64,000 nucleotides of DNA from Rhodobacter aestuarii (GCF_900156655.1 NZ_FTOG01000001.1:620001-684000); one strand, 5' to 3'. Counted from the first letter of the stretch, positions 8,034 to 23,286 are shown. Numbers and translations: made by a program. The notes: generated by a model from the letters alone, not told the origin.

Positions 8034-10007
8034 TCAGATCATATTCTTGGCTTCAGCAACAATGGCTTCAGCGGTGATGTTGAAGTGTTCATAAAGCGCG
8101 GGCGCGGGCGCAGAGGCGCCAAAACCCGTCATGCCGACAAAGGCATCTTGGGGGCCAAGGAACAGATCCCAGCCCATGCGCAGCGCGGCCTCACAGCCCA
8201 CACGCGGCGCGGTGCCCAGCACTTTGGTCACATATTCGCGCGACTGTTGGGCAAAGAGCTCAAAGCAGGGGGCAGAGACCACCGCGGCGCGAATGCCCTC
8301 GGCCTCCAATTGATCCGCCGCCGCAAGCGCGATTTCGACCTCAGAGCCCGTAGCGATCAGCGTGACCTGACGGTTTTCCGGGTCGCGCAGCAGGTAGGCG
8401 CCGCGCGCGGTCAGGTTTTCGCCGGTGTGCTCGGTGCGCACCGTGGGCAGGTTTTGCCGCGAAAGCACCAACAGGTTGGGCGTGCCTTTCGCGGTCATGG
8501 CGATTTCCCAAGCCTCAGCGGTTTCCACGGCATCTGCCGGGCGGAGGACGTTGAGGTTCGGGATCGCGCGCAGCGAGGCGAGATGTTCCACCGGCTGGTG
8601 GGTCGGCCCGTCTTCGCCCAGACCAATCGAGTCATGGGTCATGACGTAAGTCACCGGCACGCCCATCAACGCCGAAAGCCGGATCGAGGGGCGGCAGTAA
8701 TCGGCGAAGGCCATGAAGGTGCCGCCATAGGGGCGCAGGCCGCCGTGCAGCGCGATGCCGTTCATCGCCGCCGCCATACCATGTTCACGGATGCCGTAGT
8801 GGATATAGTCGCCGCCAAACGCGCCCGGCTTGACCGAGGTCATGCCCTTGGAACGGGTCAGGTTCGAGCCCGTCAAGTCCGCGGAGCCGCCAACCGAGAA
8901 GGGCAGGGTGGTGTTGACCACCTCAAGCGCCATTTCGGAGGCTTTGCGGGTCGCGACCTTGGGTTTGTCGGCGCTCAGCTTTGCCTTATAGGCGGCAATC
9001 GCGGCGGGCAGGGCGCTGGTGTCGCCTGCTTCCGCTTTAGAAAAGTCGGCGCGGGCCGCGTGGCCGGCAAGCCGCGCCTCCCAATCTGCCCGCGCCGAAG
9101 CCCCCCGTTTCGCAACCCGGCCCCAGGCTGCATAGACGTCGGAAGGGATCTCGAAAGGTTCGTAGGACCAGTTCAGCACTTTGCGCGCAGCGGCGATTTC
9201 CTCGGCGCCCAGCGGTGCGCCGTGCACATCATGCCCGCCTTGTTTGTTGGGCGCGCCAAAGCCGATGATCGTGCGGCAGGCAATCAAAGAGGGGCGCGGG
9301 TCGTTGCGCGCTTCTTCGATGGCGGCGGCAATGTCATTGGGCGCATGGCCATCGCAGGCCACCACATGCCAGCCAGAAGCGGCGAACCGCGCCATCTGAT
9401 CGGTCGAGGTGGAAATGTCGGTATCGCCATCAATGGTGATCTTGTTGTCGTCCCACATGACGATCAAACGGCCAAGGCCAAGGTGCCCCGCCATATCAAT
9501 CGCCTCGTGGCTGATGCCTTCCATCAGGCACCCATCACCCGCAATCACATAGGTGAAATGATCAACCAGATCATCGCCATAGCGCGCATTCTTCATGCGT
9601 TCTGCCAGCGCCATACCAACCGAGGTAGCAATCCCTTGGCCGAGCGGCCCGGTCGTCACCTCGATGCCATCGGCATGGCCATATTCGGGGTGGCCTGCGG
9701 TGCGCGCACCGAGCTGGCGGAAATTCTTAAGCTGCTCGATATCCATATCGTCATAGCCAAGCAGATGGTGGATTGCGTAAAGCAGCATCGAGCCGTGACC
9801 GGCAGACAGCACGAACCGATCCCGGTCGGGCCATTTCGGTGCTTTGGGGTCAATGGTCATGAAGCGGTTGAACAAAACGGCGGCCACATCGGCCATGCCC
9901 ATCGGCATGCCCGGATGCCCCGATTTGGCTTTTTCGACCGCATCCATCGCCAGCGCACGCAGCGCATTTGCCATTTTGACTTCCTGCGAAAGCTCAAAAT
10001 CTTTCAT
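8034..10007 (-). CDS. cbbT: Transketolase
   Basis: This 657-residue thiamine-diphosphate enzyme moves two-carbon units between sugar phosphates in RuBP regeneration. Visible motifs are [13 protein letters not shown] near residue 28, the ThDP/Mg site [14 protein letters not shown] near 155, and the pyrimidine-domain segment [19 protein letters not shown] near 400. The frame is open 14 codons further upstream, but ATG 10007 follows GGGAGGAGTGCC, so I chose it. The length matches Rhodobacter CbbT. Confidence 0.97.
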   Translation of the reverse strand: MKDFELSQEVKMANALRALAMDAVEKAKSGHPGMPMGMADVAAVLFNRFMTIDPKAPKWPDRDRFVLSAGHGSMLLYAIHHLLGYDDMDIEQLKNFRQLGARTAGHPEYGHADGIEVTTGPLGQGIATSVGMALAERMKNARYGDDLVDHFTYVIAGDGCLMEGISHEAIDMAGHLGLGRLIVMWDDNKITIDGDTDISTSTDQMARFAASGWHVVACDGHAPNDIAAAIEEARNDPRPSLIACRTIIGFGAPNKQGGHDVHGAPLGAEEIAAARKVLNWSYEPFEIPSDVYAAWGRVAKRGASARADWEARLAGHAARADFSKAEAGDTSALPAAIAAYKAKLSADKPKVATRKASEMALEVVNTTLPFSVGGSADLTGSNLTRSKGMTSVKPGAFGGDYIHYGIREHGMAAAMNGIALHGGLRPYGGTFMAFADYCRPSIRLSALMGVPVTYVMTHDSIGLGEDGPTHQPVEHLASLRAIPNLNVLRPADAVETAEAWEIAMTAKGTPNLLVLSRQNLPTVRTEHTGENLTARGAYLLRDPENRQVTLIATGSEVEIALAAADQLEAEGIRAAVVSAPCFELFAQQSREYVTKVLGTAPRVGCEAALRMGWDLFLGPQDAFVGMTGFGASAPAPALYEHFNITAEAIVAEAKNMI

Positions 10008-10089
10008 GGCACTCCTCCCTGATATGCCATTCGTCACGGGCGGGCCCAAAGGCCCTGCCCAAAAATCGTTGTTGGTTCCGTGTCTTGCC

Positions 10090-10968
10090 TTAGGCGCGGG
10101 CGCGCCGCCCCTCGGCCACCAAGCGCTCGATGAGCGGGGTCAAGATCAGCTGCATCGCCAGATCTTGCTTGTTGCCCGGAATGACGATCGAGTTTGCCCG
10201 ACTCATCCACGAGCCATTGATCATCGAGGTCAGATAGGGGAAATCGATCCCACGCGGGTTGCGGAAGCGGATCACGATCAGGCTTTCATCCGGCGTCGGA
10301 ATCCAGCGGGTGATGAACGGGTTCGAGGTATCAACGACCGGCACACGCTGGAAGTTGATGTCGGTTTGCGAGAATTGCGGCACGATGCAATGCACATAGT
10401 CATGCATACGGCGCAAGATCACATCGGTCACCGCCTCGGTCGTGTAGCCGCGGCTGGCACGGTCGCGGTGGATTTTTTGGATCCATTCGAGGTTGATCAC
10501 CGGCACGACGCCAATTTTCAGATCGGCATGTTTGGCGATATCGACCTCGTCATTGGTCACGCAGCCATGCAGGCCTTCGTAAAAGAGCAGATCGGAATCT
10601 TCCTCAAACGGGGCCCATTCGGTGAAATGGCCCGGTTCCACGCCATATTTGGCCGATTCATTGGCATCGTGCACATAGTGGCGCGAGCGGCCCTTGCCGG
10701 TTTCGCCATATTCGCGGAACACACGCTCCAACTCATCCAGCGCATTCGCCTCATAGGAGAAATGCGAGAAGGTCGCATCGCCCTCGGCGTAGCGGCGCTC
10801 CAGCTCGGCCTTCATATCGGCGCGGTTGTAGCGGTGAAAGGAATCCCCCTCGATTGAGATGGCATTGACGCCTTCGCGGCGGAAGATTTGATCGAAGGTC
10901 GCTTTGACGGTCGAGGTGCCAGCGCCCGACGAGCCGACGACGGAAATGATAGGATATTTTTTCGACAT
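10090..10968 (-). CDS. cbbP: Phosphoribulokinase
   Basis: The enzyme uses ATP to phosphorylate ribulose 5-phosphate to RuBP, the step specific to the Calvin cycle. It is 292 residues, the length of the octameric proteobacterial type. The P-loop-like [14 protein letters not shown] is at residues 12-25, with the conserved [14 protein letters not shown] and FYEGLHG segments after it. The gene begins five bases after the stop codon of cbbF, showing tight coupling. Proteobacterial enzymes are activated by NADH. Confidence 0.97.
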   Translation of the reverse strand: MSKKYPIISVVGSSGAGTSTVKATFDQIFRREGVNAISIEGDSFHRYNRADMKAELERRYAEGDATFSHFSYEANALDELERVFREYGETGKGRSRHYVHDANESAKYGVEPGHFTEWAPFEEDSDLLFYEGLHGCVTNDEVDIAKHADLKIGVVPVINLEWIQKIHRDRASRGYTTEAVTDVILRRMHDYVHCIVPQFSQTDINFQRVPVVDTSNPFITRWIPTPDESLIVIRFRNPRGIDFPYLTSMINGSWMSRANSIVIPGNKQDLAMQLILTPLIERLVAEGRRARA

Positions 10969-10973
10969 GGAAC

Positions 10974-11969
10974 TTAGCTCCGGAAAAGACCACGGGTGTT
11001 GAAGAGCGCAGAGGTCTCTTCCCCGGGCAGGTCGTGATAAGCAGCGACGCGGGCAACTTTGGCGCCACAGCCGAAGACGAAAGGCGTGCGCGCATGCAGC
11101 CGGTCGGGCAGGGCGGTCAGCACCTCTTCACAGCCATCGGTGGCCCCGCCCCCCGCTTGCGTGATCAAAAACGCAATCGGCGCGCATTCATACACATGGC
11201 GCAGACGGCCGCGTTCATAGCCCTTGCGGTCATCGCCCGGATAAAGAAACACGCCGCCGCGCATCAAAATGCGGTGGGTTTCCGCGACAAGCGACGCGAT
11301 CCAGCGCATGTTGAAGTTTTTGCCGCGCGGCCCTTCGGCCCCGGCCACCAGGTCATCGATAAAGGCGCGGATCGGCGCGGGCCAGTGGCGGTAGTTCGAA
11401 GCGTTGATCGCATATTCTGTGGTGTCTTGCGGCAACGGCTTGATATCGGCCACGCGACGGAAGCTGTTGGTGTCGAGGTCCAGCACCCAATGCTTCACGC
11501 CATCGCCAAAGGTGCACACCAGCGCGCATTGCGGCCCATAGATGATGTAACCGCCTGCCAGCTGTTCATGGCCTTGGCGCAAGAACGTCGCGTCGCCATC
11601 TTCTTTCGCCGGGAAGATCGAGAAGATCGTGCCAATCGAGACGTTCACATCAATGTTGGACGAGCCATCGAGCGGGTCAATGGCCAGACCCAAGCTGCCT
11701 TCGCCAAGGCTCACGACCTCATCTTGTTCTTCAGAGGCATACCACGCAACGGCGGTTTCGCTCAGCGCTTCGCGGAACAAATCATCGGCAATCACGTCGA
11801 GCGCTTTTTGCCCGTCGCCGCCAGCGTTGGTGCCCACACCTGCGGCGAGATCGGTTTCGACGCCATTGCGGGAAATGATGCGGGCGACCTGAGCCCCCAC
11901 CGTGGCGAGGCGTGTCATCACCTCTGCCATTTCCGGGGTTAACCCGAGGTCTTCTAATTCGATCGCCAT
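10974..11969 (-). CDS. cbbF: Fructose-1,6-bisphosphatase class I
   Basis: This is the first gene of the form II cbb operon. It hydrolyses fructose (and likely sedoheptulose) bisphosphate. The 331-residue sequence carries the metal site [20 protein letters not shown] near residue 115 and the C-terminal active-site segment [15 protein letters not shown]. The start ATG has GCAGGAGGGG in front. Transcription should begin in the 93-base gap shared with divergent cbbR. Confidence 0.96.
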   Translation of the reverse strand: MAIELEDLGLTPEMAEVMTRLATVGAQVARIISRNGVETDLAAGVGTNAGGDGQKALDVIADDLFREALSETAVAWYASEEQDEVVSLGEGSLGLAIDPLDGSSNIDVNVSIGTIFSIFPAKEDGDATFLRQGHEQLAGGYIIYGPQCALVCTFGDGVKHWVLDLDTNSFRRVADIKPLPQDTTEYAINASNYRHWPAPIRAFIDDLVAGAEGPRGKNFNMRWIASLVAETHRILMRGGVFLYPGDDRKGYERGRLRHVYECAPIAFLITQAGGGATDGCEEVLTALPDRLHARTPFVFGCGAKVARVAAYHDLPGEETSALFNTRGLFRS

Positions 11970-12062
11970 GGCCCCTCCTGCCAGTTGGATGCCGGGACGT
12001 TGCGCCGGAAGCGGCTTTATGCAAATTTGAAATTCAGCAAGCGGCTTTCAGGAAATTTTAAA
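11970..12062. promoter_or_regulatory. cbbF-cbbR divergent control region
   Basis: This 93-base gap separates the cbb operon from cbbR. Its cbbR half is AT-rich and holds repeated TGAAA/TTTCA words and the palindrome ATTTTAAAAT (12055-12064), the kind of T-Nx-A dyads that LysR-type regulators use. CbbR proteins bind just such gaps and need metabolite co-inducers. I could not place an unambiguous -35/-10 pair. Confidence 0.6.
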
Positions 12063-12995
12063 ATGATCCGTCTCGACAGCATAACGCTTAAGCAATTGCG
12101 CGCCCTACAAGCCGTAGAAAAAGGCGGTTCGTTAACCGCTGCGGGCCATGCTTTGGGGCTTACAACGCCTGCAATTCACACGCAAATCAAGGGCTTGGAG
12201 GATGCGGTTCAAGTAAAGATTTTGCAGCGCGCGGCCGATGGCGGCGGATCGGAGTTAACAGAGGCCGGACTGACGCTTTTGGAGACCGCGCGCCGGATTG
12301 AAGACGCTTTGTCACAGGGGGGCGCCAATCTGGCAGCGCTATCACGGGGCAAAGCGGGGCGTGTGACGCTTGGTGTTGTCTCTACCGCCAAATATTTTGC
12401 GCCGCGACTCGTGAAGGCGCTCAGCCTTTCGAACCCCGATATTGAGGTCGCTTTGCGGGTCGGCAACCGCGCCACGACGATTGAAGGGTTGGAGCGCGGT
12501 GCCTTTGATATCGCCATTATGGGGCGCCCGCCGCGCCGCCCGCCGGTGACGGCGGAGCCGCTGGGGGTGCACCCGCATGGATTGGTTGCGCCGCCGGATC
12601 ATCCGCTGGCGGGGCAGGGGCTTTGGCTCGATGCGCTTTTTGAAGAGGTGTTCTTGGCGCGCGAAAAGGGCTCTGGCACGCGGATTTTGATGAACCGTTG
12701 GCTGGATCGCGTGGGCGAAGGCCGTGCTTATGAAACGCTGGAGATGGACAGCAATGAAACCATCAAACAGGCGGTGATGGCGGGGCTTGGGATTGCATTT
12801 TTATCGCTTCATACGGTGACGGAAGAATTGGCCTCGGGGCGGCTGGTGGAATTGCCTGCGCCCGCGCTGCCGATTGTGCGCCACTGGTTCATGGTGCGGC
12901 GCGAAGATGAGGTGCCGCGCCCGGTGGCGGTTCAGCTTTGGAATGCGATTGGCGCGTTAAAAGGCAATTATCTGCCCATCGTTCCGGGGAATTGA
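12063..12995 (+). CDS. cbbR: CbbR, LysR-type activator of the cbb operon
   Basis: The regulator has 310 residues. The N-terminal winged helix-turn-helix at about 5-65 reads ITLKQLRALQAVEKGGSLTAAGHALG, followed by TPAIHTQIKGLED. A periplasmic-binding-like effector domain follows from about residue 90 (RGKAGRVTLGVVSTAKYFAPRLV). I chose ATG 12063 because it follows AGGAAATT and gives the usual CbbR N-terminus; the frame is open 26 codons earlier but without a ribosome site. It is divergent from cbbF, which fixes its identity as the local cbb activator. Confidence 0.93.
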   Translation: MIRLDSITLKQLRALQAVEKGGSLTAAGHALGLTTPAIHTQIKGLEDAVQVKILQRAADGGGSELTEAGLTLLETARRIEDALSQGGANLAALSRGKAGRVTLGVVSTAKYFAPRLVKALSLSNPDIEVALRVGNRATTIEGLERGAFDIAIMGRPPRRPPVTAEPLGVHPHGLVAPPDHPLAGQGLWLDALFEEVFLAREKGSGTRILMNRWLDRVGEGRAYETLEMDSNETIKQAVMAGLGIAFLSLHTVTEELASGRLVELPAPALPIVRHWFMVRREDEVPRPVAVQLWNAIGALKGNYLPIVPGN

Positions 12996-13040
12996 CGGGC
13001 TGGTAAGCAGGCGGCATGCTGGGCAGTGAAGGGGAAGATC

Positions 13041-13445
13041 ATGGCCACAGTTACTGCTCCGCAAGATCCGGAAGCCGATCCGCGTGTGAAAGCCGTTTTT
13101 GACGACATTCGCGCCACCCGCGGTACCGATTTCATCAACAACATCTGGCGCTATCTAGCCTTTGATCCGGGGTTGCTAGAGGCGACTTGGGCCGATGTGA
13201 AAGCGGTGATGGCCACACCTTCGGCGCTCGATCCAAAGGTGAAAGAACTGATCTATGCAGCGGTTTCGGTCGCCAATGCGTGTGATTACTGCACCCATTC
13301 GCATCTGGCCGCGGCGCGAGCCAAAGGCGCGAGCGAGGCGGAAATTGCGGATTTCTTTCGCGTTGTCGCCTCGGCGGGCAAGACCAATCACCTGTTGAAC
13401 GCGCTGCGCGTTCCCGTTGACGAAGCCTTTCGCAAGGAGGTTTGA
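13041..13445 (+). CDS. Carboxymuconolactone decarboxylase/AhpD-family protein
   Basis: The small (134-residue) all-helical protein has the AhpD-like redox motif CDYCTHSH in its second half, embedded in LIYAAVSVANACDYCTHSHLAAARAKGASEAEI. Members act as peroxidase partners or carbon-ring decarboxylases; the CxxC-H motif favours a redox role. The ATG follows AGGGGAAG. The stop codon directly abuts the start of the quinone oxidoreductase, so the two are co-translated. Both may follow cbbR on one transcript, as only 45 bases separate them. Confidence 0.88.
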   Translation: MATVTAPQDPEADPRVKAVFDDIRATRGTDFINNIWRYLAFDPGLLEATWADVKAVMATPSALDPKVKELIYAAVSVANACDYCTHSHLAAARAKGASEAEIADFFRVVASAGKTNHLLNALRVPVDEAFRKEV

Positions 13446-14417
13446 ATGAGCTATGCGATGGTCGTTTCTGCACCCGGTGGTGTAGAGAATTTTCGCCGTG
13501 TGACGCGCGAGATCCCGAAGCCTGGGCAGGGTGAGGTTACATTACGACAGACGGCTATTGGCTTGAACTATATAGATGTTTACTTCCGCTCTGGGCTTTA
13601 CCCTTGGCCTGTGCCGGCCGATTTGATCACCGGTTCTGAAGGTGCTGGCGTGGTGGAATTGGTCGGTGATGGCGTTGATCTCAAGCCCGGCATGCGCGTT
13701 GCTTATACGCTGCCGAACGGCGCTTATGCCAGCCATCGGGTGATTGCGGCGGATCAATTGGTGCCCATTCCCGATGACATCAGCGATGAGGTCGCGGCGG
13801 CTGTGATGCTCAAGGGGCTGACGGTGCACTACCTGATCCAGCACTCGTTTCCGGCGCTTGAGGGCGATACGGTTCTTTTCCATGCCGCCGCCGGTGGCGT
13901 TGGGCTATTGGCGGGCCAATGGCTGAAAGCGCGCGGTGTGCGGGTGATTGGCACCGCCGGTGGGCCAGAGAAATGCGCGCTCGCGAAGGCGCATGGCTAT
14001 GCCCATGTAATCGACTACCGCAAACAAGATTTTGTGGCCGAGGTGATGCGCATCACCGAGGGAAAGGGTGTGCAGGCGGTTTATGACTCGGTTGGCGATG
14101 TCACGCTGATGAAATCGCTCGACGTGTTGGAGCGGTTTGGCACGCTGGTGAGCTTTGGTCAAAGTTCTGGGCCCGCGCTTGATTTCCGCGTGAATGATTT
14201 GGCGCGTGGTTCGCTGCGTCTGACGCGGCCGACCTTGTTCCATCACACCGCGCGGCCCGGTTGGCTGAAATCGGCGAGTGCTGATCTTTTTGCCATGCTG
14301 CGCTCGGGTGCGGTAAAGGTGGAGATTGGGCAACGCTTTGCCTTGGCTGATGTTGCAAAAGCGCACGTTGCGCTCGAGGCACGTCAAACCACGGGCAGCA
14401 CGGTGCTAAACCCATAA
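13446..14417 (+). CDS. qor: NADPH:quinone oxidoreductase, zeta-crystallin type
   Basis: This 323-residue medium-chain dehydrogenase/reductase has the Qor signature. The N-terminal GroES-like domain reads IGLNYIDVYFRSGLYP and ITGSEGAGVVELVGDGV. The nucleotide-binding Rossmann segment LFHAAAGGVGLLAGQWLKARG is near residue 145. No zinc-ligand cysteines are seen, as expected for quinone reductases. It probably reduces quinones or enones with NADPH. It starts immediately after the AhpD-like stop codon with AGGAGG upstream. Confidence 0.92.
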   Translation: MSYAMVVSAPGGVENFRRVTREIPKPGQGEVTLRQTAIGLNYIDVYFRSGLYPWPVPADLITGSEGAGVVELVGDGVDLKPGMRVAYTLPNGAYASHRVIAADQLVPIPDDISDEVAAAVMLKGLTVHYLIQHSFPALEGDTVLFHAAAGGVGLLAGQWLKARGVRVIGTAGGPEKCALAKAHGYAHVIDYRKQDFVAEVMRITEGKGVQAVYDSVGDVTLMKSLDVLERFGTLVSFGQSSGPALDFRVNDLARGSLRLTRPTLFHHTARPGWLKSASADLFAMLRSGAVKVEIGQRFALADVAKAHVALEARQTTGSTVLNP

Positions 14418-14717
14418 TCTGCTTGCAATCCCGTGACCACAGCGATCCCTGATGTTATAAATAATTTACATAATACTGATTATGGGGCTTTTGCGTACGC
14501 GAAAACTGAGGAAAATAAAGCCAGTGAGGTCTTGCGCCTCTTGGTTATTGGCGTGCGATAATGTCATCGGGCGCCTGTGAGCACGCTCTTTTTCCTGTCA
14601 CGGGCCACGAAGTCTTGACCGTTCGCATTTGGAGGAATGTTGCAAATGGTCAAGACGAGGAGTTGTCATCTATGGCGACGGTGTTCCCGCCGCCTTTGTC
14701 GCTCCGGTCAAAGTCAA
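14418..14717. other. Convergent 300-base gap with AT-rich dyad and large hairpin
   Basis: The gap lies between the 3' ends of qor and pgm. The first part is unusually AT-rich and holds a dyad CATAAT-N4-ATTATG (14469-14484) and the palindrome GCGTACGC. Further on, GTCTTGAC + CATTTG pair with CAAATG + GTCAAGAC (14612-14656), with a 6-base bulge and an 11-base loop that contains GAGGAA. No gene could be supported, though two overlapping plus frames over 14600-14720 look protein-like. No clear terminator is seen for either flanking gene. Confidence 0.5.
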
Positions 14718-18359
<3,642 letters not shown>

Positions 18360-18363
<4 letters not shown>

Positions 18364-19793
18364 TGCGCCAAGAGCCGCTCGTAAAGCGCGGCATAGCGCG
18401 CGGCCGAGGCGCCCCAGCCAAGATCGGTTTTCATGCCGCGTTTGACCATTGCGGCCCAGCCTTTGCGGTCTGCGTAGAGCGCGCAAAGTTGGCGCGTGGC
18501 TTGGCGCAGCGCCAAATCATCGACCGGATGGAACACCACACCCGTCGCAGCCTTTGCAGCAAGGCTGGCCGGGGTCGCGCCCACGACCGTATCGGCCAAA
18601 CCGCCCACTGCCGCCACCAGCGGTACGCAACCATAGCGTAGCCCGTAAAGCTGCGTCAGCCCGCAAGGTTCAAACCGCGAGGGCACCAGCACCGCATCGC
18701 CCCCCGCAAACATCCGGTGGCTGAGGTTTTCATTATAGCCGATATGCACGCCAACCCGGCCCGGATAGCGCAGCGCCAAATCGCGCACCATATTTTCGGC
18801 CCAGTGATCGCCCGAGCCCAAAAGCGCCAAGCCCCCGCCCGCAGCCACCAACTCCTCCACCGCGGCGGGCAATAGGTCGATGCCTTTTTGTGCGGTCAGC
18901 CGGGAAACAAGAATGGCGAGCGGCCCAGAAAGTTTCTTTTCCAGTTGAAACTCGGCCTGCAAGGCTTTGCGCGCATGGGATTTTCCGGCAAGCTTGTTGG
19001 CGGAGAACGGTTTGCAATCGGGGTCGTTTTCCGGGTCCCATACGGTTTCGTCGATACCGTTGAGTATTCCCATAACCACGCCAGACCGGGCCGCAATCAC
19101 GCCTTCCAAGCCCTGACCATATTCGCCGCGCATCAGTTCTTCGGCGTAGCGCGGGCTCACTGTGGTGATCGCATCGGCCGTGGTAAGGCCCGCTTTGAGG
19201 GTAGAAATATCGCCCCAAAACTCAAAGCCATCGCGGTGAAACGCTTCGGGAGGAAGCCGCAACGCACCCATTTTCGTGGCGCCAACGCGACCTTGAAACG
19301 CCATATTGTGGATTGTGATCACAGTGGGCACGCTTGCCCCGGCGTAGCGCAAATAAGCGGGCGCCAAGGCCCCTTGCCAATCATGCGCATGCAGCACATC
19401 GGGGCGCCAATCGCCCGCGCCTTCACGGGCCACCATGGCCGCCGCCCAGCACAGCGCGGCAAACCGCTCGGCATTATCCCAATAATCGCCATGTGGGCCC
19501 GAATAGGGGCCGCCGTCGCGGTCATAAAGGTGAGGTGCCTCCAGCGCCATCACCTCCATCTCGCCAAACTTGCCCAAATGCAACCTTCCGGGCCCGCCAA
19601 ACAGATAGTCATCGGCCCAGACGATCTTGGTTTTCCCAAGCTTTTCAAGCAATCCGCGATAGGCGGGCAGCATGACGCGCATCTGCCAGCCCTGCCCCGC
19701 CAATGCCTCGGGCAATGCGCCGACCACATCGGCAAGCCCACCGGTTTTGATCAAGGGCACCGCCTCGGATGCCACCGACAGAACGCGTTTCAT
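18360..19793 (-). CDS. glgA: Glycogen synthase
   Basis: The GT5 enzyme adds glucose from ADP-glucose to glycogen. The 477-residue protein starts MKRVLSVASEAVPLIKTGG, with the ADP-glucose-binding KTGGLADV at about residues 17-24. It has the usual HAHDWQGALAP segment near 135 and the C-terminal PSRFEPCGLTQLYGLRYG segment near 375. It follows glgC by 22 bases and overlaps glgX by four. Confidence 0.96.
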
Positions 19794-19815
19794 GACGCCC
19801 CCTTTTCGAGCCGTT

Positions 19816-21087
19816 TTAGCCCAGTATCGCCGCGCGCCGATCCAGCATCGGCTGGGTAATCAACACGATACCACCCTCGGTGCGGCGGAACCACTTCGCA
19901 TCTTCTTCCGGGTCTTCGCCAACAACGAGCCCCTCGGGAATGATCACGCCGCGGTCGATCACACAGCGCGTAAGCTGCGCTTTGCGGCCAATTTCGACGT
20001 AAGGCAGCGAGACCACATGATCGAGCATCGAATAGGAATGCGAGCGCCCGCCGGTGAACATCAGCGAATTGCGCACTTCCGAGCCCGAAACGATGCAATC
20101 GCCCGAAATCAGCGAACTGACCGCCGAACCGCGCCGATTGTCTTCATCATGGATGAATTTCGCGGGCGGCACGATCTCGGCATAGGTCCAGATCGGCCAA
20201 GCATTGTCATAAAGGTCAAGCTTGGGGGTGAAATCGGTCAGGTCGATATTGGCCTGCCAAAACGCATCAATCGTCCCGACGTCGCGCCAATAGGGTTCCG
20301 TTTCCAGCCCCGAGGTGACGCAGCTTTCCGAAAACCGATGTGCCATCGCCTTGCCGTTTTTCACAATCGACGGGATCAGGTCATGGCCGAAATCATGGCT
20401 CGAATGCGGGTCTTCGGCATCCTTGATCAGCAACTCGCGCAAGAGCTTCCAATCAAAGACATAAATCCCCATCGACACGAGCGTATGATCGGGATCTTCG
20501 GGCAGGCCCGGCGGGTCGGCGGGCTTTTCAATGAAGCCATTGATGCGCCCGGTCTTGTCCACCGCCATGCAGCCAAAGGCCGTGGCTTCCTCACGCGGGA
20601 CAGTCAGGCAGCCAATCGTGACATCGGCTTTGCTTTCCACATGCTGGCGCAGCATCACCTCGTAATCCATCTTGTAGATGTGATCGCCAGCCAGAATGAT
20701 GACGTATTTCACGTCATAATCTTCAATAATATCAATATTTTGCGCGACAGCGTCTGCGGTGCCCAAATACCATTTGCTCTCATCAATCCGTTGCGAGGCG
20801 GGCAAAATATCCAAATATTCGTTGCGCTCTGCGCGGAAGAAGTTCCAGCCGCGCTGCATGTGCCGAATAAGGCTATGCGCTTTATATTGCGTGGCAATTG
20901 CCATTTTCCGAATGCCGGAATTCAGCGCGTTCGACAAAGCAAAGTCGATAATCCGCGTCTTACCGCCGAAATAGACCGCGGGCTTCGCGCGCCGATCGGT
21001 CAGTTCTTTCAGGCGGCTCCCACGGCCCCCCGCCAGAACGAACGCCATCGCTTGCGACGAGAGCCTTTGGTTCGGTTGCGGTTTCAT
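19816..21087 (-). CDS. glgC: Glucose-1-phosphate adenylyltransferase (ADP-glucose pyrophosphorylase)
   Basis: It makes ADP-glucose, the committed step of glycogen synthesis, and is usually allosteric. The 423-residue protein has the nucleotide loop [20 protein letters not shown], the [18 protein letters not shown] segment, the catalytic [13 protein letters not shown], and FIEKPADPP in the sugar site. A C-terminal beta-helix region follows. ATG 21087 has GGGGAGTGACT in front; a GTG two codons earlier is less likely. In Rhodobacter the enzyme is activated by fructose 6-phosphate and fructose bisphosphate, which would tie it to the cbb operon. Confidence 0.96.
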   Translation of the reverse strand: MKPQPNQRLSSQAMAFVLAGGRGSRLKELTDRRAKPAVYFGGKTRIIDFALSNALNSGIRKMAIATQYKAHSLIRHMQRGWNFFRAERNEYLDILPASQRIDESKWYLGTADAVAQNIDIIEDYDVKYVIILAGDHIYKMDYEVMLRQHVESKADVTIGCLTVPREEATAFGCMAVDKTGRINGFIEKPADPPGLPEDPDHTLVSMGIYVFDWKLLRELLIKDAEDPHSSHDFGHDLIPSIVKNGKAMAHRFSESCVTSGLETEPYWRDVGTIDAFWQANIDLTDFTPKLDLYDNAWPIWTYAEIVPPAKFIHDEDNRRGSAVSSLISGDCIVSGSEVRNSLMFTGGRSHSYSMLDHVVSLPYVEIGRKAQLTRCVIDRGVIIPEGLVVGEDPEEDAKWFRRTEGGIVLITQPMLDRRAAILG

Positions 21088-21097
21088 AGTCACTCCC

Positions 21098-23278
21098 CTA
21101 TTGCTTTGCCTCCAGCGGCATGAACATCACCACCGCAAGGGGTGGCAGGTATACCTCGGCGCTGACCCGACGTCGTGCCGTGGCAATTTCTTCGGCTTCA
21201 ATGGCGCCCAGGTTGCCCCAGTTCGCCCCACCATAATAGCCGCTGTCAGAATTGAAGATTTCGCACCACGTCCCGTCTTGCGGCAGGCCCATCCGATAGG
21301 TGCGATCAATGGGTGTCAGGTTGGCCGCCACGACGACGGGCGCAGCCCCCGGCGCGCGGCGTTCAAACACAAAGACTGAGGCTTCGGCATCATCGGCTTC
21401 GATCCAGTCAAACCCTTGCGGGTCACAATCGCCCCAATGCAGAGCGGGCGTTTCGCGGTAAAGCTTGTTCAGATCGCGGATCATCGCCTGCATCCCCGCA
21501 TGCAGCGGGTCCTCAAGCAATTGCCATTCCAGCGCGCCCGCATGCGCCCATTCTTTGCCTTGGGCAAATTCTTGGCCCATGAACAAAAGCTTCTTGCCCG
21601 GATGCGCCCATTGGAACGCATAGAAAGCGCGCAGGTTGGCAAACTTCTGCAACCCGTCACCGGGCATCTTGCCCAGCATCGAGCCCTTGCCATGCACCAC
21701 CTCATCATGGCTGATCGGCAAGATAAAGTTTTCGCTGTAAGTATATGAAGAGGCGAAAGTAAGTTCGTTATGATGCCAGCGGCGATGGATCGGGTCGCGT
21801 TGGAAATAGCGCAGGCTGTCGTTCATCCAGCCCATGTTCCATTTGAACCCAAAGCCCAAGCCATCCATATGCACGGGCCGCGTCACACCGGGGAAAGCGG
21901 TGCTTTCTTCGGCCACGGTCATAATGCCCGGCGCGCCGCCATAAGCCTCGGCATTGACCGATTTCAGGAAGTCGATCGCCTCAAGGTTTTCGCGCCCGCC
22001 ATATTGGTTGGGCACCCATTCCCCCTCTTTGCGCGAGTAGTCGCGGTAGAGCATCGAGGCCACCGCATCCACCCGCAGCCCATCAAGGTGGTATTCCTCC
22101 AGCCAGAACAGCGCATTGGCGAGCAGGTAGTTTTTCACCTCGCGCCGCCCGTAGTTGTAAATCAGCGTGTTCCAGTCTTGGTGAAAGCCCTCTTTCGGGT
22201 CCGCATGTTCGTAAAGTGCTGTTCCGTCGAAATGGCGCAGCCCGTGGTCATCGGTCGGGAAATGCCCCGGCACCCAGTCCAAAATCACGCCAATACCGCG
22301 TTGATGCGCGGCATCGACAAAGGCAGCGAACTCTTCGGGCCGTCCGTGGCGGATCGTGGGCGCATAAAGCCCCACCGGTTGATAGCCCCAAGAGCCGTCA
22401 AACGGGTGTTCGGTGATCGGCAGAAGTTCGATATGTGTAAATCCCATATCGACGACATAGTCGATCAGTTGGCCCGCAAGCTCATAGTAGCTGAGCGGTC
22501 GCCCGCCCTCGTCCCAGACGCGCCGCCACGAGCCCAAATGCACCTCATAGATGCTGACCGGCGCGTGGATGTTGTTCGCTTCATGCCGGGTTTCGCACCA
22601 ACGACCATCACCCCAAAGATGCAGCCCCAATTCGCGCACCTGCGAGGCGGTTTGCGGTGGGTGTTCCGCGCCAAAACCCACCGGGTCCGCCTTGAGCGGC
22701 TGGATCACGCCATCGGCACCCAAAATCTCGTATTTGTAGACCTCGCCCGCCATCAACCCGGGAATAAAAATCTCCCACACCCCGGTCGCACCGCGCTTGC
22801 GCATTTGATGGCGCCGCCCGTCCCAAGTGTTGAAATTCCCCACCACGGAAACGCGCTTTGCTGCGGGTGCCCAAACGGCAAAATGCACGCCACGCAGCCC
22901 CTCATGGGTGATCACATGCGCGCCGAGCACTTTCCACAAATGCCGATGCGTGCCCTCGCCAATCAGGTATTCGTCGATCTCGCCAAGCACCGGGCCAAAG
23001 CTGTAGGCATCATCAAAATCCCACGTCGCCTGGGCATTGCGCGCGCGCAGGCGATACTTGCCCTTGCTCCATTTTCCCACAAAAAGCCCGTGGGTTACGT
23101 GGTCAAGTTGAACCTCTGTTTTACCATCTGGGGTAATTGCAGACAGCGTATCCGCGCCGGGGACAAGCGCTGCAATCCGCCCGCCCTCGCCCGTATCATG
23201 CCACCCCAGCACGGCAAACGGATCCTCATGCCGGCCCTCGGCCAGCGCCATCGCCACGTCCAACTCGATCATCGGCAT
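21098..23278 (-). CDS. glgB: 1,4-alpha-glucan branching enzyme
   Basis: This 726-residue GH13 enzyme makes alpha-1,6 branches. It has two N-terminal carbohydrate-binding modules ([20 protein letters not shown] and [20 protein letters not shown]). The catalytic barrel shows [32 protein letters not shown] (nucleophile Asp), [13 protein letters not shown] (Glu) and [14 protein letters not shown]. The ATG at 23278 follows GAGGGG; the frame is open 38 codons further back with no such site and overlapping glgP. It is eight bases from glgP. Confidence 0.96.
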   Translation of the reverse strand: MPMIELDVAMALAEGRHEDPFAVLGWHDTGEGGRIAALVPGADTLSAITPDGKTEVQLDHVTHGLFVGKWSKGKYRLRARNAQATWDFDDAYSFGPVLGEIDEYLIGEGTHRHLWKVLGAHVITHEGLRGVHFAVWAPAAKRVSVVGNFNTWDGRRHQMRKRGATGVWEIFIPGLMAGEVYKYEILGADGVIQPLKADPVGFGAEHPPQTASQVRELGLHLWGDGRWCETRHEANNIHAPVSIYEVHLGSWRRVWDEGGRPLSYYELAGQLIDYVVDMGFTHIELLPITEHPFDGSWGYQPVGLYAPTIRHGRPEEFAAFVDAAHQRGIGVILDWVPGHFPTDDHGLRHFDGTALYEHADPKEGFHQDWNTLIYNYGRREVKNYLLANALFWLEEYHLDGLRVDAVASMLYRDYSRKEGEWVPNQYGGRENLEAIDFLKSVNAEAYGGAPGIMTVAEESTAFPGVTRPVHMDGLGFGFKWNMGWMNDSLRYFQRDPIHRRWHHNELTFASSYTYSENFILPISHDEVVHGKGSMLGKMPGDGLQKFANLRAFYAFQWAHPGKKLLFMGQEFAQGKEWAHAGALEWQLLEDPLHAGMQAMIRDLNKLYRETPALHWGDCDPQGFDWIEADDAEASVFVFERRAPGAAPVVVAANLTPIDRTYRMGLPQDGTWCEIFNSDSGYYGGANWGNLGAIEAEEIATARRRVSAEVYLPPLAVVMFMPLEAKQ

Positions 23279-23286
23279 GCGTCCCC

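Noticed and set aside
6384-10022. A 1212-codon open frame on the plus strand across the cbb genes
   Set aside because: It is antisense to cbbA, gap and cbbT, which all have full motifs. Its His/Arg/Gly-rich translation is the usual mirror of high-GC genes.
13026-13040. GTG 13026 as the start of the AhpD-like gene
   Set aside because: The AGGGGAAG ribosome site lies after this GTG and is well placed for ATG 13041.
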